From contig CAVRGQ010000004.1 in assembly GCA_963720785.1 (NCBI GenBank), positions 124,001-188,000 on the forward strand: a stretch of DNA of 64,000 nucleotides, given 5' to 3'. The notes beneath the pieces are model-generated. The model saw only the letters and a list, made by a program, of their open reading frames with translations, searched no databases and had not been told where the DNA came from. This DNA comes from CAVRGQ01 sp963720785. GTDB taxonomy: Bacteria; Actinomycetota; Acidimicrobiia; IMCC26256; DASPTH01. Position numbers and translations under genes: made by a program. This document shows, piece by piece, positions 28,218 through 36,875 of this stretch. Numbering within the stretch: position 1 is the first letter of the stretch; each line of letters starts with the position of its first letter.

Positions 28218-29939
28218 TCAGCGGGGGTCGTCGTGGGCGAGGCTGCTCGGGTCGTCGGGAACCTGCGTGCCGGGGAGCGGTGCGACGACGACGCGGTCGC
28301 GCCCGGTGGCCTTCGCCTCGAGCAGTGCCATGTCGGCGGCCTCGACCACTTCGCCGAAGGTCTTGGTGATCTGCGACGGGGCGATGCCGACGCTGACGGT
28401 GAACTCCGGACCCGGCTCGTCGCGGACGGCCGCCGCGAGGCGGTCCTGGACCCGCTCCATGACCATCTCGGCGTCGGTCGGTGAGCATTGGGGCAGGACG
28501 ACGATGAACTCTTCGCCGCCGTAGCGGGCGGGGATGTCCGAAGGCCGGACGCTGTCACGAAGGACGCGCGAGAAGAGGCGCAGCGCGCGGTCCCCGGCGT
28601 CGTGGCCGTGGACGTCGTTCAGCTTCTTGAAGTGGTCGAGATCCGCGTAGGCCACGACGTAGTCCTCGCCTTCGTCGACGAGATCGACCGTCGCCGCTTC
28701 GAGGCTGCGGCGGTTGAGGAGTCCCGTCAGCGGGTCGGTGTTCGCCTGCATCTCCGAGCGGGCGAACACGCGGAGGAGGCTGAGGCGTTCGCCGGCGCGC
28801 CGAGCGACGAGCTCCAAGCTCGAGATGCTGCCCGGCGGCGCGGGCTGGCGGTCGGGACCGCGAGCGTGGATCACGCCCATCGCCCGTCCGGCGATGTTGA
28901 CCGGGACGCAGACGGCCGCGCAGGGCCCGTCGGGCCGGTCGACCAGGAACGGGCAGGCGTCGAGGTCCCGGCTGCTCGGGAAGAGCTGCGTCTGGCCGCT
29001 CACCGCGGCCGGGCAGGCGGTCGGCGCGCTGACCCCGCACCCGCTTGTGGTGGACATGTGTGCGCTCGCGACCTGATGGAGGTGGGCGCGGCTCGAATCC
29101 GCGATCAGCAGCTCCACGGGGAGTTCGATCTCGGTGGACGCCAGGGCGGTGGACACCAGCCGGTACACCGCGTCCTCGGACTCGGCCATCTCGAGCGCGC
29201 GCTGCAGCCGGGTCTCGAGCTCGGTGCGGGCGTCCTGGGCCGCAGTCGCGGCCTCCTGACGACGGAGCGTGCGCACCAGCGCGAGGGCCGCACCGAGGAC
29301 CAAGAACACCGCGACACCAGCACTGGTGATCAGGATCCGTCGGGTGTTGTCCTCCGCCAGGCGCGCCTGGTGGGTCTGCGCCGCGAGCTGCGCCTGGTAC
29401 TTGCCCTGGAGTTGCTGCAGGTCGCTCTGCATCTGCGCGTTGATGGTCGCCGCCTGCGCGATCTGTTCGGCGGACACGATCTCCGGGGTGAGCAGCGCGA
29501 CGCTGAGGTCCGTGCTCGCGCTTGCCTGCTTCTCGAAGTCCTGTTGCAGCGCTTGCTCGCCGGGCAGACCGACCGCGTTCGTCTTGTAGTGCGCGAACTG
29601 GCTGTGGTAGCGGGCGTTGGCCTCGACGAGCGAGGCCGCCAACACCGTCCGCTGATCGGGAGGCATCGTCAACGCGGTCGTGAACTTCGCGCCAGTGTCG
29701 GCCACGTCCTGCGCGGTCGCCTGCAACGAGCTCGCCGAGGTCAACAACCTCGGATCCGCCCGATCGAGGGGATCCCGCACGTCCGCGAGGTTCACGAGGG
29801 TCAGCGAGATGACGCTGATCGCCAGGACGATCCCCCCGGCCACCAACACCGCGAGCTGCCGATGCGGGGCCGCGAAGTACCGCCGCACCTTCGACGGTCT
29901 GGTTGACTCCGGGACGGGCGCGAGCCCATGGGCGTCCAT
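28218..29939 (-). CDS. Membrane-bound diguanylate cyclase with GAF domain
   Basis: A 573-residue c-di-GMP synthase. Order: cytoplasmic N-tail, membrane helix (about 29-50), an extracytoplasmic four-helix sensor region (about 55-195), second membrane helix (about 203-224), coiled linker, GAF domain (about 245-385) with an unusual run of cysteines (SGCG, TACPA, DACPF, GPCAAVC), then GGDEF (about 400-560). The active loop is RYGGEEF and an RPSD product-inhibition site lies five residues before it, so the enzyme is probably active and feedback-inhibited. The cysteines suggest a redox or metal cue. Confidence 0.88.
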   Translation of the reverse strand: MDAHGLAPVPESTRPSKVRRYFAAPHRQLAVLVAGGIVLAISVISLTLVNLADVRDPLDRADPRLLTSASSLQATAQDVADTGAKFTTALTMPPDQRTVLAASLVEANARYHSQFAHYKTNAVGLPGEQALQQDFEKQASASTDLSVALLTPEIVSAEQIAQAATINAQMQSDLQQLQGKYQAQLAAQTHQARLAEDNTRRILITSAGVAVFLVLGAALALVRTLRRQEAATAAQDARTELETRLQRALEMAESEDAVYRLVSTALASTEIELPVELLIADSSRAHLHQVASAHMSTTSGCGVSAPTACPAAVSGQTQLFPSSRDLDACPFLVDRPDGPCAAVCVPVNIAGRAMGVIHARGPDRQPAPPGSISSLELVARRAGERLSLLRVFARSEMQANTDPLTGLLNRRSLEAATVDLVDEGEDYVVAYADLDHFKKLNDVHGHDAGDRALRLFSRVLRDSVRPSDIPARYGGEEFIVVLPQCSPTDAEMVMERVQDRLAAAVRDEPGPEFTVSVGIAPSQITKTFGEVVEAADMALLEAKATGRDRVVVAPLPGTQVPDDPSSLAHDDPR

Positions 29940-29989
29940 GCCATCAGTATCGGCACCGAGAGCGCCCGGGAACAGGGCAGGATTGCGGG

Positions 29990-30523
29990 ATGGACGAAGA
30001 GTTCGTGCCGCTGGTGCCCGTCGAGGACCTGCCCGACGACCTGCGGGCCCAGTGGGAGGCCACGGAGCGACCGGGCCTGCGCGACTTCATCCGCGTGATG
30101 GCCCACGCCCCCGACCACTTCCGCCGCTACAACGAGGTCTACGGCCAGCTGCGGTTCGACAACCACCTCGGATCCCGCCTCACCGAGCTCGTGCGCATCG
30201 CGGTGGCGCAGACGACACGCTGCGAGGTGTGCATGGCCGGTCGGCACCCGAGCGCCGTCGAAGCCGGGTTGACCGAGGAGCTCGTCGCGGAGATCGGCGA
30301 GTCCGAACGACGCAACATGACCGAGGCCGAGCACACGGCCGTCGCGTACGCGCGCAAATTGGCGACCGACCACCTGTCGGTGACCGAGGCCGACAAGGTG
30401 GAGCTGCGTCGCTGGTTCACGCCGGAGCAGGTCGTGGAGCTCTCACTGCTCTGCGTCATGTGCCTGGTCGGCCGCTTCTCGTCGATCATCGGCCTCGAGG
30501 AGCAGTGGTGCCCTGTCGACTGA
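29990..30523 (+). CDS. Carboxymuconolactone decarboxylase/AhpD-like protein
   Basis: A 177-residue AhpD-fold protein with the redox motif TRCEVCMAGRH, the CxxC plus His arrangement of the peroxidase-type branch, and a second Cys pair region near the C-terminus (LCVMCLVGRF). Acts as alkylhydroperoxidase-like or decarboxylase protein. The ATG at 29990 gives a normal length. It is divergent from the diguanylate cyclase. Confidence 0.83.
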   Translation: MDEEFVPLVPVEDLPDDLRAQWEATERPGLRDFIRVMAHAPDHFRRYNEVYGQLRFDNHLGSRLTELVRIAVAQTTRCEVCMAGRHPSAVEAGLTEELVAEIGESERRNMTEAEHTAVAYARKLATDHLSVTEADKVELRRWFTPEQVVELSLLCVMCLVGRFSSIIGLEEQWCPVD

Positions 30524-30587
30524 TCGACGGGGCACACGGTGCGGAGCTGCAAATGATGGATGGCTGGACTGCTGGAGCTGGTGACGG

Positions 30588-30661
30588 TGGAGCGGGTGAC
30601 GGGAATCGAACCCGCGTTCTCAGCTTGGGAAGCTGATGTTCTGCCTCTGAACTACACCCGC
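30588..30661 (-). tRNA. tRNA-Gly (anticodon CCC)
   Basis: The minus strand reads GCGGGTG ... CACCCGC for the acceptor stem, TAGTTC-type D arm, the anticodon stem TCAGC/GCTGA with loop TTCCCAA (anticodon CCC), the T-loop GGTTCGATTCC and a discriminator T, as usual for bacterial Gly tRNAs. CCA is encoded at 30588-30590. The length without CCA is 71. Confidence 0.95.
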
Positions 30662-30797
30662 GTGGGGACGTGATCGTACCGGGCGGTGGGCTGCCGAAGG
30701 AACCCCGCCGTCTCCGGATCGGAGCCGGGTGGAATGAAGCCGCGGCCCGCCGGGCATCCTGCAGGGAACGTCCGGGTCCGCCACGACTGGAGGATCG

Positions 30798-30989
30798 ATG
30801 CAGACGGAATGTCATGACCAGCAGCGCCACCGCCCCTGGAAGGAGGCGCTCCTCGGAAGCGCAGCGGTTTCGATCGCCATCGCAGTCGTCATCGCCACGT
30901 CCGTGAACGCAGTGCAGGCGACGATCACGATCATCGCGGTCCTCATCATCTTCGTGCTCGCACTCTGGGAGGTACGCAGACGAAGATGA
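30798..30989 (+). CDS. Small membrane protein
   Basis: 63 residues: a charged His/Arg-rich head, two hydrophobic segments (about 18-35 and 42-57) and an RRRR tail that would stay in the cytoplasm. GGAGG lies five bases before the ATG, which favours a real gene. No family recognised. Confidence 0.5.
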   Translation: MQTECHDQQRHRPWKEALLGSAAVSIAIAVVIATSVNAVQATITIIAVLIIFVLALWEVRRRR

Positions 30990-30995
30990 CGACCT

Positions 30996-31175
30996 TCAGG
31001 AGCGGTCGTGCTCCATCGAGTGCACCACGGGCTCCCACTGGCTGCCGCTCCAGCGACTGGCGTGACCGCCGTCGGGCCCGGTGCGGTTGCAGAAGCGGAC
31101 GGTCCCGACCTCCGGGGCCCTCCCGTCGAACGTCGCGTAGCAGGATTCCTTGCTGCACTGCACACGCGTCTGCAT
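30996..31175 (-). CDS. Small Cys/Trp-containing hypothetical protein (59 aa)
   Basis: An open frame of 59 codons plus stop. The product holds three Cys (QCSKESCYAT, FCNRTG) and a Trp-rich end (SRWSGSQWEPVV), unlike the Arg/Ala noise of shadow frames. The conserved-looking Cys spacing could bind metal. No strong ribosome-binding site precedes the ATG. It converges on the small membrane protein gene with 6 bases between stops. Confidence 0.45.
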   Translation of the reverse strand: MQTRVQCSKESCYATFDGRAPEVGTVRFCNRTGPDGGHASRWSGSQWEPVVHSMEHDRS

Positions 31176-31239
31176 GTCAACGACCGTACTCGGTATCCGG
31201 CGTCCTCCCTCCGGGCTCCTCTACGACCCAGTCGAGGGC

Positions 31240-32551
31240 TCAGCCGACCTTCGCGACGGGCGGCGGCACCCAGGCGCCGGAGAACAGCTCGGGGCCGGGT
31301 TCGTAGATGCGCATCGTCACCGCGAGCGGGCCCGCTGGGGCCGGGAGCCAGTTGGCGACCTTGTCGTCGTCGGGCCGCTCGTGCTGGATCCACAGGTCGA
31401 GTGAGCCGTCGGTGTCGAACACGAGGTCGTCGCGGTCGCCGATGGCGAAGCGGTTCAGCTCGTTGGCGGCCTGGTAGCCGGCCGCGTCGTACATCGTGAC
31501 CGACCAGAACGCGCCGGCCGGTGGCAGCTGCCCCGCGTCGAAGTGCAACCGGTACGGGTTCGCGCCGTCGAGCGCGTTGCCGTCGGCGTCGGTCTGCAAC
31601 AGCGGGTAGATCGCGTCCTCGGGCGGGTTCGCGCCGAGGCCGAGCCGGGCGATGATCGCCCGTTTGACGTAGGCGTTGCCGAACACGCCGATGCCGTCGC
31701 TCATGACCATCCAACCGTTGCGGATGCGTCCGATGCTGTTCATGCGCTCGACGAGCAACTTCGCCGCGCCCTTCGGCGCCGCGGCGATCGCGTCCTGCAC
31801 CACTTGCGACTGCGCGGTCGCGTCGAACGTCTCACCGACGCGGATGCCGAGCCGCGCCAACCGCGCGAGCTGGCTGTAGTCGGTGCGGTGTGGCGAAAAC
31901 TCGCCGGCGAGCTCCACCCGCGCGCGAAGAACTCCGCGCCGGAGAGCGCGGCCACCACCGCCGGCGGTTCCGTCGTGCCAACCGACGGATCCGTCGTGGG
32001 CGCGACCTCGCCGCGGGACCGGGCCACGCCGACAACGGCATCAACTTCATCGAGTCCTGGAAGGCGTGGATCTTCTCGTAGTCGGCGGGGCCGTTGGTCT
32101 GCGTGCGCCCGATCAACCACACCACCGGCGTCGGCGCGTCGATGCGCTCGACCCCGGCGGGCAGCCCGCCGCGCCACTCGGGCATGCACACCGCGAACGC
32201 CACGTCGCCCGAGCCGTTCGTGCGCGAACCCGGCGCCGCGAACGCGTCGGTCCACATGTCGTAGAGCGGCAGCATGAAGAACCGGTCGGCGAGCGCCGGC
32301 GCGCTCACGAGCACCGGCTCCGCGCGCACGTCGAGGAACGCGGCGGAGTACAGCGTGTCGAAGTTGGGGCGTACGACGACGCGGTCCTGCGCGCCCGGGT
32401 AGGCGCGGACGTGCACCAGCGAGTTCGTCGGCCCGTGCATCCCGCCGCTGCCGTTCGTCATCTGGCGACGGGACTCCTCCATCACCATGAGGGGATAGAA
32501 GTACGCGTACCCCTCGATCGCGATGGTCTGCAGTTCTGCGTCGGGCGTCAT
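31240..32551 (-). CDS. DUF1254/DUF1214 domain protein with two frameshifts
   Basis: About 435 residues. The first frame (from ATG 32551) gives the DUF1254 part: IEGYAYFYPLMVMEESRRQ, VVVRPNFDTLYSAAFLD, RFFMLPLYDMWTDAFA. Near 32030 a second frame continues VAPTTDPSVGTTEPPAVV and LSGAEFFAR, and near 31925 a third takes over with ELAGEFSPHRTDYSQLARL and the DUF1214 part (NPYRLHFDAGQLPPAGAFWSVTMYD). All three pieces fit one protein. Function of this family is unsettled; many members are predicted envelope or lipid-related proteins. No signal peptide is seen. Confidence 0.78.
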
Positions 32552-32586
32552 GCCGCGATTCTCACACAGGGAGTAGCGTCGCCCGC

Positions 32587-32769
32587 ATGTCGAACCAGAC
32601 CCGGGCGATCATCACGTCGCTCACCGGCATCCTGATCCTCGTGATCAACATCATCGACGCCGCCAACCGCGGCTCGTCGGTGTGGAACTTCGTGGCGATC
32701 GGTTGCGGCGCGTTCCTCCTCTTCTGGGGTTTCACCGAGATCGCCCGCGGGGCGAAGCCGCCGCAGTGA
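32587..32769 (+). CDS. Small two-helix membrane protein
   Basis: 60 residues with two membrane segments (about 8-24 and 33-51) and short polar ends. Divergent from the DUF1254 gene. Its last 38 bases overlap the convergent YjbR gene. No family recognised. Confidence 0.55.
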   Translation: MSNQTRAIITSLTGILILVINIIDAANRGSSVWNFVAIGCGAFLLFWGFTEIARGAKPPQ

Positions 32770-33106
32770 ACGCGTCGCCGATGATCGCGGCGACCTCGGC
32801 CCAGTCCACGTCACGATCCAGGCGGACGCCCACCCAGCCCGACGGCCCCATGTAGGGCGGCACGAAGAAGCGGTCGGGCTCCTCCTCCACCAGTTGCGCC
32901 TGCACACCCTCGGGCGCGCGGCACCAGATCGCGAGCCGGCCGTCGCCGTGGTGGTCGTCGTGGAACATCACGAACGACTTCTTGCCCTTCACCTTCAGGA
33001 AGAAGGTCGGCGCGCCGTGACTCGGGCGCTCCTCCACGTCGGGCAACTGCGCACAGATCGCCCGCACCTTCTTCAGCGCGGCATCGACGGTTCGCGGCGC
33101 CGCCAC
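32732..33106 (-). CDS. MmcQ/YjbR family protein
   Basis: A 124-residue protein of the MmcQ/YjbR (CyaY-like DNA-binding) family: HGAPTFFLKVKGKKSFVMF, LAIWCRAPEG, RFFVPPYMGPSGWVGVRLD. Some members bind DNA; the role is not established. It follows the enoyl-CoA hydratase gene on the same strand by 4 bases and is likely co-transcribed. Confidence 0.85.
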   Translation of the reverse strand: MAAPRTVDAALKKVRAICAQLPDVEERPSHGAPTFFLKVKGKKSFVMFHDDHHGDGRLAIWCRAPEGVQAQLVEEEPDRFFVPPYMGPSGWVGVRLDRDVDWAEVAAIIGDAFTAAASPRGRSR

Positions 33107-33110
33107 TGCG

Positions 33111-33923
33111 CTACTTCCCCTGGAACACCGGCGCGCGCTTCTCGGCGAACGCTTTCTGCCCCTCGAGGTAGTCCTCCGAGCGGAAGCACGCCTCCGTCAG
33201 CGCGTCGACCTTGGCGACGTCGCGGTCGATCGGGTCCTTCTGCAGCTCGCGGATCGACGCCTTGCACGCCTTCACCGTGAGCGGCGCGTTCGCGGCGATG
33301 AGCCCCGCGAGCTCACGCACCTGGTCCTCGAGCTCCACGACGGGAACGACCCGGTTGATCAGGCCCACGTGACGCGCCTCCTCGGCATTCAACCGACGGG
33401 CCGAGTACAGGATCTCGGCCGCCCACGACGGGCCGACGAGCGTCATCAGCTCCTGCACGCCGCCGTACGCGTAGCCCAGGCCGAGCTTCGCCGCGGGCAC
33501 GCCGAACTGGCTGTCGTCGGCGGCGATGCGGATGTCGGCCTTCATCGCGGTGAGCAGGCCCCCGCCGATGCAGTAGCCGCGGATCATCGCGATGATCGGC
33601 TTGCCGACCTCGCGCCACGAACGCCACGACGCCGCCAGCGCATCGTCGTACTCCTCGCGCGCCGACACCGTGGTGCGCTTCGTGTCGAACTCGGAGATGT
33701 CGGCGCCGGAGACGAAAGCCTTCTCGCCCGCGCCGCGCACCACGATCACGTGCACGTCGTCGTCGGCCTCGAACGCGGCGAGGATGCGCGGCACCGCGAT
33801 CTGCATCTCGTACGACATCGCGTTGTGGCGCGCCGGGTTGTTGTAGGTCATCCAACCGATGCCGCCTTCCACGTGGGCGAGCATCTTCTCGGTGCCGGTG
33901 TCGACGGTCCTCATGTCACTCAC
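33111..33923 (-). CDS. Enoyl-CoA hydratase/isomerase family protein
   Basis: A 270-residue crotonase-fold protein: KAFVSGADISEF for the first oxyanion segment, IRGYCIGGGLLTAMKADIRIA for the second, and VPAAKLGLGYAYGG where the first catalytic Glu is replaced by Ala/Lys, which suggests a non-hydratase crotonase such as an isomerase or decarboxylase. ATG overlaps the stop of the CoA transferase (ATGA), so the pair is translationally coupled: activate with CoA, then process. Confidence 0.86.
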   Translation of the reverse strand: MSDMRTVDTGTEKMLAHVEGGIGWMTYNNPARHNAMSYEMQIAVPRILAAFEADDDVHVIVVRGAGEKAFVSGADISEFDTKRTTVSAREEYDDALAASWRSWREVGKPIIAMIRGYCIGGGLLTAMKADIRIAADDSQFGVPAAKLGLGYAYGGVQELMTLVGPSWAAEILYSARRLNAEEARHVGLINRVVPVVELEDQVRELAGLIAANAPLTVKACKASIRELQKDPIDRDVAKVDALTEACFRSEDYLEGQKAFAEKRAPVFQGK

Positions 33924-35155
33924 TCCTGCTGTCCCTGCGGATCGTTGCCGGTCTGCACCACGCCCGCGGCGGCGAGCGCGTCGATCTGGTCCTCGTCGTA
34001 CCCGAGCTCTCCGAGCACCTCGCGCGTGTGCGCGGTGGCGAGCGGCGGCCCGGAACGAATGGTGGTGGGCGTGTCGCTGAAGGTGACCGGGTGCCGCAAC
34101 ACCTCGATGTCACCGCGCGTCGGGTGGGGCACCGTACGCGTGAGGTGGAGGTGCTCCACCTGCGGGTCGGCGAACACCTCGTCGACCGCGAGCACGGGGC
34201 CACACGGGATCACGCCGGCCAGCTCGCCGAGCCACTCGGCGGTGGTGCGCCGGCGCATCACCTCGGCGATGGCGTCCTCGAGCGCGGCGCGGTGCTCGCG
34301 GCGCCCGGCGAACGAGTCGTAATGCGGGTCTTTGGCCAGCTCGGGCGCGCCGACCAGCGCGCAAAAGCCGGGGAAGTCGCCGGTGGGCGCGACGTTGATC
34401 CAGCCGTCGGCAGTCGGGAACGTGCCCATCGGCGCGATCGTCGGATGGTGGTTGCCGGTCTGGCCCGGCACCTCACCGTCGATCAACCAGCGCGCGGCCT
34501 GGAAGTCCATGAAGTTCACCATCGTCTCGAGCAGCGACGTGTGGACCCACTGCCCGCGTCCGGTGCGCTCCCGTGCGATGAGCGCCGCGAGCACACCTTG
34601 CGCGAGCACCGTGCCCGACGCGGTGTCGGAGATCGCGATCCCCACGCGCGACGGTCCGGTGCCGGGTGGCCCGGTGACGCTCATGAGTCCGCCGAGGCCC
34701 TGCGCGATCTGATCGACGCCGGGGTGATCGGCGTACGGGCCCGTCTGGCCGAAGCCCGAGATGCTCGCGTAGACCACCCGCGGGTTCACCGCCCACACCG
34801 CGTCGGGGTCGATGCCGAGGCGGTGCTTCACACCGGGGCGGTAGTTCTCCACCACCACATCGGCGCGCGCCGCGAGGCGGAGGAAGATGTCGCGCCCCTC
34901 GGTGGTGGTGAGGTCGACGACCATCGAGCGCTTGTTGCGCTGCAGGTTGGCGCCGTCGGACCCTTCGGAGGAGAACGGCCCGCCGCCCGCGGGCGCGACG
35001 ATCGCGATCACGTCGGCGCCGAGGTCGGCGAGCTGGCGCACGCAGGTGGGGCCCGACCGGGCGCGCGTGAGGTCGAGGACGAGGATGCCGGCGAGCGGTC
35101 CTTCCGCGTCGGGGGGCGGGTCGCGGTACAGGTCGCTGCCGGTGAACGCGGGCAC
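33920..35155 (-). CDS. Family III CoA transferase (CaiB/BaiF)
   Basis: A 411-residue single-module CoA transferase: GILVLDLTRARSGPTCVRQLADLGADVI, NKRSMVVDL, VVENYRPGVKHRLGID, SISGFGQTGPYADHPGVDQIAQGLGG with the catalytic Asp of the family in the GVDQI segment. It forms a coupled pair with the enoyl-CoA hydratase gene and probably starts degradation of an organic acid by CoA transfer. No dedicated regulator adjoins it. Confidence 0.88.
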   Translation of the reverse strand: MPAFTGSDLYRDPPPDAEGPLAGILVLDLTRARSGPTCVRQLADLGADVIAIVAPAGGGPFSSEGSDGANLQRNKRSMVVDLTTTEGRDIFLRLAARADVVVENYRPGVKHRLGIDPDAVWAVNPRVVYASISGFGQTGPYADHPGVDQIAQGLGGLMSVTGPPGTGPSRVGIAISDTASGTVLAQGVLAALIARERTGRGQWVHTSLLETMVNFMDFQAARWLIDGEVPGQTGNHHPTIAPMGTFPTADGWINVAPTGDFPGFCALVGAPELAKDPHYDSFAGRREHRAALEDAIAEVMRRRTTAEWLGELAGVIPCGPVLAVDEVFADPQVEHLHLTRTVPHPTRGDIEVLRHPVTFSDTPTTIRSGPPLATAHTREVLGELGYDEDQIDALAAAGVVQTGNDPQGQQE

Positions 35156-35183
35156 GCTGCCTCGACCAGCCTCGGTGCCGGGC

Positions 35184-35483
35184 TCAGCCGAAGCGAGCGG
35201 CGAGACCGGCGACCATCACGAAGAAGCCGATCACCATGTACAGGACCGTGCGGATGACCGGCGCCTGCGCGAGCTCCTTCTTCGGCGCGGGCCGGGCGAC
35301 GCTGCGCACCGGGCTGCCCGGGCGGCTGCGCTCGACGGTGCGCGCGGCAACCCGGTCGGCATCGCTGCGGCGCTTGATCAGCGCCCAGGCGTTGGCGAAG
35401 AACAGCGCGGCGCCGAGCGCGGCGACCAGTTCGCGGATGACGTCGTCGACGAAGCTGCCGAGCACGGGATGCACGACCGTCAT
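35184..35483 (-). CDS. Two-helix membrane protein
   Basis: 99 residues with membrane segments at about 17-33 and 76-95 joined by an Arg-rich cytoplasmic loop. It lies between the CoA transferase and the DUF2269 gene on the same strand. Family not recognised. Confidence 0.6.
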   Translation of the reverse strand: MTVVHPVLGSFVDDVIRELVAALGAALFFANAWALIKRRSDADRVAARTVERSRPGSPVRSVARPAPKKELAQAPVIRTVLYMVIGFFVMVAGLAARFG

Positions 35484-35521
35484 GGTACGGCGCAGCCCGT
35501 CCGGGCTTCAGACCGTGTGGT

Positions 35522-36049
35522 TCAGAAGCCGGGCTTCCAGATCATCAGGGCGACGATCACGACCAGCAGCACGTCGAGCGTGGCGCCGGCCGCGCCGACC
35601 TTCTTGCCCAGCTCGGCCATCTGCCCGGCCTGCGGCGGCGGGCCGCCCACGGGCGGGCCTGCGGCGATCATCTCGCGCATCAGGTTGCCCATCTTCTTCA
35701 GCGACGGCATGAGGACGCCGTGGGAGATGCCGATGCCGACGAGGTAGAGCACGATCGACAGCCAGACCCACGTCTGGGAGAACTTGAAGATGTTCTCGTC
35801 GCCGACCTTCGCGAGGCCGAGGACCGCGAAGCCGAACACGAACACGGCGTAGATGAAGTACTCGGCGATCTTCGAGATGCGCAGGTTCGCCTCGAACACC
35901 GCGAGCCCTTCGGGCCCGGGTCGCTTGCGGACCTCCTGGCCGTAGAGCGCGTTGAGGTACACCGCGCCGAACCCGATGATGGCGCACATGATGTGCAACA
36001 GCAGGAAGAAGTCGTAGACCCCGTTGCGGTACGTGGCGAGCACTGGCAT
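35522..36049 (-). CDS. DUF2269 family integral membrane protein
   Basis: 175 residues with four membrane segments; FLLLHIMCAIIGFGAVYLNALYG and the HGVLMPSLKKMG loop fit DUF2269. His residues in helices 1 and 3 might bind heme but this is not shown. The ATG at 36049 is the first with protein-like sequence; upstream codons run into the nucS promoter. Divergent from nucS. Confidence 0.78.
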   Translation of the reverse strand: MPVLATYRNGVYDFFLLLHIMCAIIGFGAVYLNALYGQEVRKRPGPEGLAVFEANLRISKIAEYFIYAVFVFGFAVLGLAKVGDENIFKFSQTWVWLSIVLYLVGIGISHGVLMPSLKKMGNLMREMIAAGPPVGGPPPQAGQMAELGKKVGAAGATLDVLLVVIVALMIWKPGF

Positions 36050-36156
36050 TGGCGGATCCTCCGGCGTGGCTGCCCCTGGCGAGTCGGGCGATCGTAGGCG
36101 GATCACGCGGGGTGTGCACGGACCGCGCGCACGGAGGGTGTGATACAACGCGAGAT

Positions 36157-36816
36157 GTGCGCGTGCTCGTGGCGAGGTGCTCCGTCGAATACCAGGGACG
36201 ACTCGGCGCCCGGCTGCCCGAGGCCAACCGACTGGTGCTCCTGAAGGCCGACGGTTCCATCGCGATCCACGCCGACGCCAAGGCCTACAAGCCGCTCAAC
36301 TGGATGAACCCGCCGTGCACCATCCGCGAGGACGACGCGCAGATCATCGCCACGAACCCCGCGGGTGAGACGCTGACCATCGAGCTGCACAAGGTGCTGC
36401 ACGACTACGCCTTCGAGCTCGGCGACGACCCCGGCCTCGCCAAGGACGGGGTGGAAGCGGAGCTGCAGGAGCTCCTCGCGAAGCGCGTCGCCGCGCTGGG
36501 CGAGGAGCTCAAGTTGGTGCGGCGTGAGTACCCCACCGACATCGGGCCCGTCGACCTCCTGTGCCGCGACGCGGACGACCGCGCCGTGGTGGTGGAGGTG
36601 AAGCGCGTGGGCGAGATCGCCGGCGTGGAGCAGCTGCTCCGTTACCAGGAGCGGCTCGACCTCGACCCGTCGTTGCGGCCCACGCGCGGCATGTTCGTGG
36701 CCACACGCATCAAACCGCAGGCCCGCGTGTTCGCGGAGAGCCGCGGGATCGCGTGCGTGGAGATCGACCTCGAGGAGCTGCGCGCGGGCGCGCCGGTCGA
36801 CCTGCGCCTCTTCTGA
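36157..36816 (+). CDS. nucS: Mismatch-specific endonuclease NucS (EndoMS)
   Basis: A 219-residue protein nearly identical in layout to mycobacterial NucS, which replaces MutS/MutL by cutting both strands at mismatches. N-terminal DNA-binding domain: MRVLVARCSVEYQGRL and HADAKAYKPLNWMNPPC; C-terminal nuclease: Asp133 (GPVDLLC), Glu147 and Lys149 (VVEVKR). The C-terminal clamp-binding tail ends DLRLF. GTG start. It implies the non-canonical mismatch repair typical of Actinobacteria. Transcription probably ends at the stem-loop at its stop codon. Confidence 0.95.
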   Translation: MRVLVARCSVEYQGRLGARLPEANRLVLLKADGSIAIHADAKAYKPLNWMNPPCTIREDDAQIIATNPAGETLTIELHKVLHDYAFELGDDPGLAKDGVEAELQELLAKRVAALGEELKLVRREYPTDIGPVDLLCRDADDRAVVVEVKRVGEIAGVEQLLRYQERLDLDPSLRPTRGMFVATRIKPQARVFAESRGIACVEIDLEELRAGAPVDLRLF

Positions 36817-36828
36817 CGCAGGTCGACC
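36795..36828 (+). terminator. Stem-loop carrying the nucS stop codon
   Basis: GGTCGACCTGCG and CGCAGGTCGACC form a perfect 12-bp stem around a 10-base loop that contains the nucS stop codon. The left arm is coding (PVDLR). Position and stability suggest a terminator or mRNA 3' stabiliser; no U-tract follows. Confidence 0.6.
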
Positions 36829-36841
36829 ACACGGCGCTCGT

Positions 36842-36875
36842 CACTTCATCCGCGACGTCACTTCATCCGCGACGT
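36842..36875. repeat. Tandem 17-bp repeat after the padR stop
   Basis: Two identical 17-bp units directly downstream of the padR stop codon (minus strand). Each unit carries a TGA; because 17 is not a multiple of three, the native stop and its two copies fall in three different reading frames. Confidence 0.8.
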
